IMG/VR virus record: IMGVR_UViG_3300009029_000002
Span: 1-26,346 of that record
Origin: a virus
Reading direction: 5' to 3' (one strand)
Length of the DNA stretch: 26,346 nt
In this document: positions 6,551-14,100 of the stretch, one piece after another
Position numbering within the stretch: the stretch's first letter is position 1
How the letters are laid out: each line of letters opens with the position of its first letter
The notes under the pieces: model-generated
The model's database searches: none
Told to the model about the DNA's origin: nothing
The model's input: the letters and a program-made list of their open reading frames with translations, nothing else
Program-made: the position numbers and the translations under genes

Positions 6551-9500
6551 GCGCTCTCCTTGGGTTGTCTCGCGTCGAGTTGTTTGATGGCTTCCCAGAG
6601 GATCGCGACCGCACCAACGAGGTCGTACCCATCGCTGACGCGAATCCAGTCGGGCATGTTGTCGGCAATAAGACCAACTCCACCAGTGGTCGGTTTCGCT
6701 TTCCAATTCCATGCGTGCAGGCCGTTGTTTGCGACCAGGCTAAGCGCGTCAACGGTAAGCGGAGTGACGTTATCCTTCAGTGCCAGTGATGAAGGAGGGG
6801 CGAACGCATTCGCCACCAGGGTGCCGTATACCGTGTCGCCAGAATCGCGGGCTTGTATTATTGCGGCGGAGTTTAGAGACTTGAGCCCCGACAGCCCGAA
6901 CTGGATAAAATGGTCTCCACCACCAGAGGGAGCCGAGCTGAAAATAAACTCGTTGCCCCCCCCAGACCCTTCCCAAGTAGCCATTTGAAGTGCTCCGGGG
7001 CGTGCGTCTGGGTTTCGGATCGAGGATACCGTACTATCGCCGTTGAACATGCGAATCTGGTTTATGGAATACCCGCCACTAAGTCCTATGTCCACCCTGG
7101 ACCCGGACCCGCCCGAGGTGGAGAAGGTGCTGGCCGTAATCACCGAGTCAGAAACGTTTGAAGCACTGACCCATGACCCGCTGATGTCTCCACTGCTGAT
7201 GGTGCCACCACTAATCGCACCACCGGTGACGGTCCCGCCGCTAATGTCTCCGCCGGTGATCGTCCCGCCGCTGATAGCGCCGCCGGTGATCGTCCCGCCG
7301 GTGATTGTCGTACCAGTGATGTCTCCACCAGTGATGGTGTTACCGCTGATGGTGTTACCGCTGATGGTCCCGCCGCTGATGTAGCTACCATCGATCGTCG
7401 TACCAGTGATCGCACCACCACTGATGGTGTTGCCATAGATGGTGTTACCACTGATGGTCCCGCCACTGATGTAGCTACCATCGATCGTCGTACCAGTGAT
7501 CGCACCACCACTGATGGTCCCGCCACTGATTGTTGACCCGGTGATGGTCCCGCCACTGATCGCCCCACCAGTGATGGTGCCACCACTAATCGCACCACCG
7601 GTGATGGTCCCGCCGGTGATCGTGCCACCGGTGATCGTGCCGCCACTGATCGAGGATCCGCTGATGGACCCAATGAACGACGCGGACCCGTCCACCGCGT
7701 TGATCGCAACCGTGACCGCGTTGATCGTGTTGTACGCCCGGAGCCCGGCGTCGTTGATCTCCACCCGGGCACCGGTGTCAGCGGTTTTGATCCGGGCAGA
7801 CACGGTCAGGTCCGCGACCAAGCTCCCCGCGAGGAGCTTCGCGATGTTCATGTGGGCGATCTGACCGTCCTGCACGGTGGTCGGTGTCGCGGTGGCCTGC
7901 GCCGACTGCAACGACCGGTACCCGGCTGTTTCCACAGCGACGAACCGCACGAAGTACGGGGTACCGGCGACGAGCCCGGTGATCGGGGAGGTTCCGGAGG
8001 CGCGCAATGCGTCAACGAGGGTCGCCTGGGTGGGGGTGAACCCGCTGGTGGTGGACAGGTGAACTTCGAGGTAGTCGAAGTTGTCCGGGTAGGCCAGGAC
8101 GCTGCTGTCTTTCCCGTCCCAGGTGGCCCGGATGCACAGCGGGAACGTCGCCACGTCTAGGGTGGGCATGCTGGGCGGGTTCAGGGTGGACACGGGCACC
8201 CCGGGGGTGATTCCCGTGAACACGGTCCATGCACTGGGGGTGCCGCTGCTGTTGACCGCGCGGACCTGCGCGGAGAACGCCGTCCCGGGTGGCATTGGTG
8301 CACTGACCAGGGTGGTGCTGATGGTGGTGCCGGCGTCGATCCACGCGTGGATGCCCAGCCGGTACTGCACCTCGTAGTGGTCGAGGTCGGTCAGGATCGA
8401 CCCGTCCATTTTGGTCGTGGACGCAGCCCACGCGAACGTCAAGTATTCGACGTGGTTGCCGTTGCCGTCCAGGACGTCAATGCCTGTCACGGTCATGGAC
8501 GCCGGCGCGACAGGCGGAACCATGTCCAAACTGACAACAGGGGTGACGGTGCCGCGCGGTGTACCGGACGGCAGCGCCGACGACAGGGCGAACGCACTCG
8601 TGTTGATCGTTAGCGTGCTCAAGGCCGGCTCAAGCAGGTTCAAGGTGCGCTGCACCACCCGGGCGAACGTGTTCAAAGCGAGTGGTTTGTCCCACACCCG
8701 CACCACATCGCCCAGACCGGGAATAGTGTCGCTGGTCAACATCACCGGGGTAACCGTGTAGGTGACGCGGGGGATCGCGAGCATCGCCAGCTGGGAGATG
8801 CCCCACGCTTTCAGCAGTGCAGGGTCGGTGAGGGTGTCGTTGGTGCTCGTCGCGGCTTTGATGACGTGCGGCCAGGCTGGGACTTGCGCGTCATACCACG
8901 AATAGTCCTCGACGTATCCGACACCACCATTGACGGTGGTGATGTCCAACCCGGCCGCACCAAGCGGATACAGACGGGTCGTGAGTTGGGTGGTGTCAAC
9001 AACCCTGTTGTCGGAGCCGACGTTGGACCCTGCCGCGTACAAGGCGATCGGGTAGGTTTCGCCGCGCACGTCGAACAGGGACACGGTGCGGTGAACCGTG
9101 TCGAAGGCGAGCTCGCCACCGAACACCCCGGGCAGTGCCCTGATCGCAGCCAGCGGTGACGCGAACGTGTCGATCTCGAAGGTGCGGGTCGGACCACCCG
9201 ACACCGCCGGGTCAATCGTCCCGATGGTCCACCCCGACCCGACCAGGATTGCGGTGAGCGCGTCTGCGGTGGTGTTCACGAACGGGGTGACGGTGATCGG
9301 GTCCGCGGTGCCGAGGTCGTACCAGAGGCCATCCGCTGTAACGTTGAAGATTTTCGCCCCGGAGTTGTCGGTGCCGGTGGTGACGGTGCGGATCACAAAC
9401 ACGTCCTGTGCCTGCCCGCCGGCCGCGACCGGGTAGTTGATCAGGACACACATCTCGTTTTTGAGCAACCCCGCCTTGAGGTCCCCGGCGGGGAGTGAGA

Positions 9501-10383
9501 AGTTGAGGATGAGCTGGCCGGTGCCACCACTGGTGGACGACGGGTTGGTTGTTGACCCGTCATCCAGAACCTGCTCTGTGACGACCACGCCGTACGCACT
9601 GTCGAGGACGGCTTGCCTGTGGGTACCGGTCGAGTCGTACAGCTGTGGCCATTTGCTGGTGGCCGCCCGGTCAGCCGTGGTGCTGAGCGTGTCTGCGATC
9701 GGAGCCGCCTCGGAGAGGGCCGCGGTGACAAGGGGCGTTGATGCTGTCAGGGTGCCGGGGTTGGTCGACGTCCCAGCGATGGTGGCCGTGGTCCGGGGGA
9801 CTGCGGCGGCAAGTGTCCCGGAGTTGGATGCCGTGTAGGTGTCGGTGGAGGTGGACGCGCCAGCCGTGCCAGTCCAGGCGTAAACGTCTGTCGATGTGCT
9901 GGTGGTGTCTCCGTCGAAGTAGGGGTCAGTGGCAACTCCGACCCCGCCTACCACCTCAAGTAGTGCGTTTGTGACGGTCAACATCTGCCCGGAGGTCCAC
10001 GCGCCACCCGTCGCGGTAGGGACCACTGCGATGCGCTCATTGCTAGCTGTTACAGGGGCGGTACTCGTCACAGCGACGGTCTGTGGGGTGCCCGTCAGGG
10101 TGGTGGTGATGGGGTACGGAGTGAAATATAAGCCGCTGTTGTCCTGAAGCCCGATGGTCACGGTTCGCCCAGCCGGTCCAGACACGACGATCGAACCAGA
10201 CCAGTACTGACCCGCGACACCTGCGAGGAAGGGAGAGACTAGCCATTGAGAGCTAGCAGACCCGTCTACCTGAAAGGCCCACCCGGCGCCTTGAGCAACC
10301 CGCGTGCCCCCTACTCCGGCGGTCCACCCGGTTGCATCAACATCCAGTTTCGGGTTCGTGCACAGGTTGGTCCGGACCGTCAT
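6547..10383 (-). CDS. Tail hub/fibre protein (Tal/Gp37-like) with binding head, Fn3 domains, pentad shaft and S74 chaperone
   Basis: The protein is 1278 aa. The ATG at 10383 shares one base with the Dit stop. Domain order by eye: about 1-185, a jelly-roll-like domain starting M-T-V-R-T-N-L-C-T-N-P, as in carbohydrate-binding modules; 189-230, two copies of the 21-residue repeat of the left-end gene; about 243-615, the siphovirus hub core, starting P-Q-L-Y-D-S-T-G-T; about 620-835, two fibronectin-III domains; about 845-900, a conserved linker with A-K-L-L-A-G-S-L; 906-1085, 36 pentads; a beta-rich region; and 1198-1278, an S74-type intramolecular chaperone with Ser1198 and Lys1203. It directly follows tape measure and Dit, the standard Tal position. 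It probably trimerises at the tail tip and binds the host. The N-terminal 240 residues look fused onto a normal hub. Confidence 0.85.
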   Translation of the reverse strand: MTVRTNLCTNPKLDVDATGWTAGVGGTRVAQGAGWAFQVDGSASSQWLVSPFLAGVAGQYWSGSIVVSGPAGRTVTIGLQDNSGLYFTPYPITTTLTGTPQTVAVTSTAPVTASNERIAVVPTATGGAWTSGQMLTVTNALLEVVGGVGVATDPYFDGDTTSTSTDVYAWTGTAGASTSTDTYTASNSGTLAAAVPRTTATIAGTSTNPGTLTASTPLVTAALSEAAPIADTLSTTADRAATSKWPQLYDSTGTHRQAVLDSAYGVVVTEQVLDDGSTTNPSSTSGGTGQLILNFSLPAGDLKAGLLKNEMCVLINYPVAAGGQAQDVFVIRTVTTGTDNSGAKIFNVTADGLWYDLGTADPITVTPFVNTTADALTAILVGSGWTIGTIDPAVSGGPTRTFEIDTFASPLAAIRALPGVFGGELAFDTVHRTVSLFDVRGETYPIALYAAGSNVGSDNRVVDTTQLTTRLYPLGAAGLDITTVNGGVGYVEDYSWYDAQVPAWPHVIKAATSTNDTLTDPALLKAWGISQLAMLAIPRVTYTVTPVMLTSDTIPGLGDVVRVWDKPLALNTFARVVQRTLNLLEPALSTLTINTSAFALSSALPSGTPRGTVTPVVSLDMVPPVAPASMTVTGIDVLDGNGNHVEYLTFAWAASTTKMDGSILTDLDHYEVQYRLGIHAWIDAGTTISTTLVSAPMPPGTAFSAQVRAVNSSGTPSAWTVFTGITPGVPVSTLNPPSMPTLDVATFPLCIRATWDGKDSSVLAYPDNFDYLEVHLSTTSGFTPTQATLVDALRASGTSPITGLVAGTPYFVRFVAVETAGYRSLQSAQATATPTTVQDGQIAHMNIAKLLAGSLVADLTVSARIKTADTGARVEINDAGLRAYNTINAVTVAINAVDGSASFIGSISGSSISGGTITGGTITGGTITGGAISGGTITGGAISGGTITGSTISGGTISGGAITGTTIDGSYISGGTISGNTIYGNTISGGAITGTTIDGSYISGGTISGNTISGNTITGGDITGTTITGGTITGGAISGGTITGGDISGGTVTGGAISGGTISSGDISGSWVSASNVSDSVITASTFSTSGGSGSRVDIGLSGGYSINQIRMFNGDSTVSSIRNPDARPGALQMATWEGSGGGNEFIFSSAPSGGGDHFIQFGLSGLKSLNSAAIIQARDSGDTVYGTLVANAFAPPSSLALKDNVTPLTVDALSLVANNGLHAWNWKAKPTTGGVGLIADNMPDWIRVSDGYDLVGAVAILWEAIKQLDARQPKESA
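6550..6792 (-). other. S74-type intramolecular chaperone/auto-processing domain of the hub
   Basis: Residues 1198-1278 carry S-S-L-A-L-K-D-N-V, then W-N-W-K, G-G-V-G-L-I-A-D-N-M-P, G-Y-D-L-V-G-A-V-A-I-L-W-E-A-I and a closing K-Q-L-D-A-R. This matches the order of peptidase S74 domains, in which a Ser and a Lys five residues later form the self-cleavage dyad (here Ser1198 and Lys1203). Cleavage just before the Ser would release an 81-residue chaperone after trimer folding. The motif is read directly; cleavage is inferred. Confidence 0.78.
7129..7668 (-). repeat. 36 tandem 15-bp units encoding I-x-G-x-x pentads
   Basis: Residues 906-1085 of the hub divide into pentads of the form T-I-(T/S)-G-G, with Ile (rarely Val) at position 2 and Gly at position 4. 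The last three units are degenerate. The units from 7381 and 7471 are nearly identical over about 60 bp, showing a 90-bp (six-pentad) tandem duplication. The regular period suggests a beta-solenoid or triple-stranded shaft between the Fn3 domains and the tip. The fold is inferred. Confidence 0.9.
9694..9819 (-). repeat. Two 63-bp repeats matching the left-end array
   Basis: Hub residues 189-230 read G-T-L-A-A-A-V-P-R-T-T-A-T-I-A-G then T-S-T-N-P, followed by a second unit ending A-P-I-A. They align without gaps to units 1-2 of the array at 1142-1267. By hand count there are about 22 differences in 126 bases. The next hub residues (D-T-L-S-T) look like the start of a third unit. Confidence 0.88.
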
Positions 10384-11162
10384 CAGATGCTGCGTTCGTT
10401 GTAGGTGACGGTGACGGTGGCACCAAGGTTGCTGGTGTCATACCAGGTGATGGGGACGGCAACACCGGGTGGCAGGAGCGGAAAGTCGTCGCCACCCCAG
10501 TGGGCGATGTCGTTGATTCCGTTCTTGGTGATGGTGTAGTTGCCGGTGTCGATGTCCATGTAGTCGGCGCCGGTGAGGCCGCCCGTGTAGGTGACCGTGG
10601 ACCCGCCGTAACCGATGGTGATGCTCGCCGCTACCCCTACCGGGGGCCCGACAAGGTGGAAGTGCAGCGGCGTGGAGGTGTTGCCGTTGCTGTTGGAAAC
10701 CACCAACGGTGTTGCGTTGCTGGCAGCCCACGAGTACGACCGGGGTGTGACGTAGTACCAGTGTGGGTCGCACGCCTCGAACACGACGTCCATGTCGGCT
10801 TTGATCAGTTTCGGGCTCGTCGGGACCTCACTGTTGGGGACGACCCAGATGAAATAGTTGGGGTCGTCGTCGGTCAGGCACAGATTGTGGGGGCCACTGC
10901 GGGGGTCCACCGCGGCGGCAAACGCACGCAGGTTCGCCATCAGCGCGGCCCTATCTGGGTTCACGCAACTCAGTGCCAGGTGCACGATCCTGGAGTCGAT
11001 CTCAGTGCCGGCCGACTTCTTCCCGACCCGGCCGGGGACACTGACCAGGTTGAGACGCAGGGATGGGATGACCGCAACCGTCCAGTCCAAGAGGTACATC
11101 TGCCATGTGTCGGAGTGGGTGCCGTCGATGGTGAAGCCACCGCCTGCCGGAAACAGTCCCAT
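10383..11162 (-). CDS. Distal tail protein (Dit), 259 aa
   Basis: The ATG at 11162 lies just after the tape measure stop. The protein starts M-G-L-F-P-A-G-G-G-F-T-I-D-G-T-H-S-D and has, in order, a beta-rich N-terminal ring domain (about 1-130, with K-S-A-G-T-E-I-D-S-R and F-A-A-A-V-D-P), an E-A-C-D-P-H-W-Y-Y motif at about 129-137, and a galectin-like C-terminal half (about 150-259) with Gly/Thr-rich strands. Size, the D-P-H-W-Y motif and position between tape measure and hub fit the siphovirus Dit family. Dit forms a hexameric ring at the tail tip and anchors the hub trimer. The stop overlaps the hub start (TGATG), so the two are translationally coupled. Confidence 0.82.
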   Translation of the reverse strand: MGLFPAGGGFTIDGTHSDTWQMYLLDWTVAVIPSLRLNLVSVPGRVGKKSAGTEIDSRIVHLALSCVNPDRAALMANLRAFAAAVDPRSGPHNLCLTDDDPNYFIWVVPNSEVPTSPKLIKADMDVVFEACDPHWYYVTPRSYSWAASNATPLVVSNSNGNTSTPLHFHLVGPPVGVAASITIGYGGSTVTYTGGLTGADYMDIDTGNYTITKNGINDIAHWGGDDFPLLPPGVAVPITWYDTSNLGATVTVTYNERSI

Positions 11163-11165
11163 GGC

Positions 11166-14100
11166 TTACCGACCCATCCCGGTGGCGCGCTTCTGTGCGG
11201 CGTTCATCTGGTACAGGCCCGCCTGGATCTTCGTCAGGTCGCCTTCGTTGCGGATGACAAGGTCGCCGTTGATGTTCATCAGTGGTGCGGTTGCGGTGGT
11301 GGCGGCCGTGGGTGTTGCAGGGGTGCCGTTGGAGGCGTACCCAATACCGTTCGGGCCCGCCCCGGGCAGGCCAATGTGGTTGCGGGGTCTGCGGGGTGCA
11401 GGCCCGTTGAGGGTGGGGGCACCGATTGATGCGGCTGTGCCGGACAGCGCCCCACCAACCGCACCCAACACCCCACCGGTGCCAAGGGGACCCGCCGCGG
11501 AGGAGAACGCGCTGATTTGTGACTCAAGGCTTTGGATCGCCAGGATCGCCGCTGTGAGCCGGCGCACGGCAGGGTTTGAGAGAACAGTCTCGCCGCCGTG
11601 GAACAACATGATCTCGGGCCCGTTCTCACCCACGACCGCAGCACCGGGTGCGGCGTTGCTGGTACCACCCGCATAACCTTTCGGTGTCGCGCCTACTGCC
11701 TGTTGGACATTGAAGATGCCGCCGTACACGGCCTGGATGTACCTGAACGACGACGCCAGGTTGCTGACCGGGTCCCAGATGTTGTTCACCAATGCGGGGT
11801 TGCGATACGCCTGGTAAGTAGAGTCGATCATCTGCGCGATGCCCTTTGACGGCGTGCCTTTCATGGCGTTGCTGTCAGTGTTATTTTGGGCCGTGGGGTT
11901 CCCGCTCGACTCGCGCATCACCAGGGTGGCTGCCGGGCCAGCCCATGTCATCGGGAGACCGTCAGCTTTCAACGCTGCGGCGATCCAGGCATTCACCTGG
12001 GCGGGGGCAGCGGCACCGCCGCCGGCGGGGGCGGCTCCGGATGCGGCTGCGGCTGCGGGCGCGGCTTCTTTGCCTTTGATGAACGCCAGTAGCTTGTCCA
12101 GGACGTCATCAGCCATGTGGTCCATGCCGACCCCGACCGGCCCAAAATGGTCCATGCCTTTGGCGACGAGTTTCAACGGACCGATCACGACTTTGTCGAG
12201 CGCTATTGCCGCCCCGGAGCGCAAAACCCCAGCAACGTCACCGACCCACGACGACAAGGTGCTGCCCACGTTACTGGCCAGCGTTTTGGCCGCATTCAAT
12301 TCGGTGGATGCCACCTTACCGATCGCACCCGCGACCGGGGTGATCCCGGTCGCTTTGCCGACAACACCGGCTGCGTTCTTCAACCCGCCCAACAGCCCAC
12401 CGCCTGCGAAGTGACCGCCGCTCGCACCACCACCGAACCCGAGGGTGGACATGAGCTGGTCTGAGCCGCCGAACGCGGACACGATCCGCTTCGGCACCAC
12501 CACCTCACCGGGTGTCCCGAAGAACGGGACATCGTCCCGGTTGTGGCTGCCGGGGATCGCGCCACCCTTAGAGAAGTGGGGGATCGACCCTTCCGGGATT
12601 TGCGGGATGCTCAAGCCCAGGTGGGACAGGAGGACGTTAGCCCCACCGATCAGCGGGTTGATGACGGAGTGCACCACAAACCAGACCGGTTCACCGAACA
12701 CCTTCTTGATCCCGTCCCAGATCGTTTTGATCCCAGACACGGTGGTGTTGAACAAGCCCTTGAACCCGTCAAGGGCTGTCGACGCGGTGCTTTTCAGGGT
12801 TGACCACGCCGAGGACGCAAGGCTTTTCAGGTCATTCCACAGGCTGTTCCAGATCCCTTTGATGGAGGTCCAGACGCCCGTGAACAGGTTCTTGTACGCG
12901 GTGAAAATGGCGCCGAGCTGGGTTTGGATCCAGTTCCAGGCTGCCGAGGCCAGGTTCTTGATGTCCGTCCACAGCGAGTTCCAGGTGCTCTTGACTGCTG
13001 TCCACAACCCGGTGAACAGGTTCTTGTACGCGGTAAAGACGGCGGTGAGCTGAGTTTGAACCCACGTCCACGCTGCGGACGCGAGGTTCTTCACGTCCGT
13101 CCACAGTGAGTTCCACGTGGCTTTGACCGCGGTCCACAACCCGGTAAACAAAGTTTTGTAGGCGGTGAAGATGGTCGTCAGCTGAGTTTGGACCCACGTC
13201 CACGCTGCGGACGCCAAATTCTTAATGTCGGTCCACAGGCTCGTCCACGTGGCTTTGATCGCAGTCCACAACCCGGTAAACAAGGTTTTGTACGCGGTGA
13301 AGACAGCGGTGAGTTCAGTCTTAACCCAGGTCCACGCGGCTGATGCGAGGTTTTTGATGTCGGTCCACAGGCTCGTCCACGTGGCTTTGATCGCAGTCCA
13401 GTTGCCTTTGAACAGGTTCTCGAAGGTGGTGAAGATGGCAGAAAGTCCGGCTTTCACCACGTTCCACGCTGCGGACGCGAGGTTCTTGATATCCGTCCAC
13501 AGGCTGTTCCAGATGCTCTTGACGGCAGTCCACAACCCCGTGAACGAAGTTTTGTACGCGGTGAAGATGGTCGTGAGTAGGTTCTGGATCCAGGTGACCG
13601 CGTCGGAGAACAGCTTTTTGATGTCCGTCCACAGGCTGCCCACAACCGTTTTCAGGGTTGTCCACAACCAGGTGAACAGTTTGATCTCCAGATTCAACCA
13701 GTCCAGGACCAGGGTTTTCACCCAGGTGATCGCGACCTGGAAGATCTTCTCCAGGTCCGCCCATAACTTCGTGAATAGCACTTTCAGGTCCGTCCACAGC
13801 TTCGTGAACAGCTTGACCGCATCGAGCAGCCACACGCTGATCAGGTTTTTCACCCAGGTGACCCCTGCGGTGAAAACCTTAAGGACGTCCTTCCACACGG
13901 TGGTGAGCAGCGCACTGATCGTGCCCCAGTGCTGGAAGATCAGCAGGGGGATCGCAATGAATGGGGCGACAGCGGCCAACGCTGCCGGCCCCCACGTTTT
14001 CAGTAACCCCCAGATCTTCGCCCAGATCCCCGTGATATCCGACCACAACACCGACAAGGAGTGACCGATCCAGGTGATGGAGTCCACGAACGCGACCTTC

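Noticed and set aside
6320-6712. 130-aa version of the small coiled-coil gene
   Set aside because: The extension lies within the hub's S74 domain; the ATG at 6550 has a good ribosome site and overlaps the hub stop.
7129-7668. Short regular repeats resembling a CRISPR array
   Set aside because: The 15-bp period is uninterrupted coding sequence in frame with the hub gene, with no repeat/spacer structure.
7043-7864. Plus-strand ORFs made of P-P-L-I/P-P-V-M repeats
   Set aside because: Antisense reading of the hub pentad array.
10332-11429. Long plus-strand ORF of 365 aa
   Set aside because: It is antisense to Dit and tape measure, has no recognisable domain and the minus strand is clearly coding.
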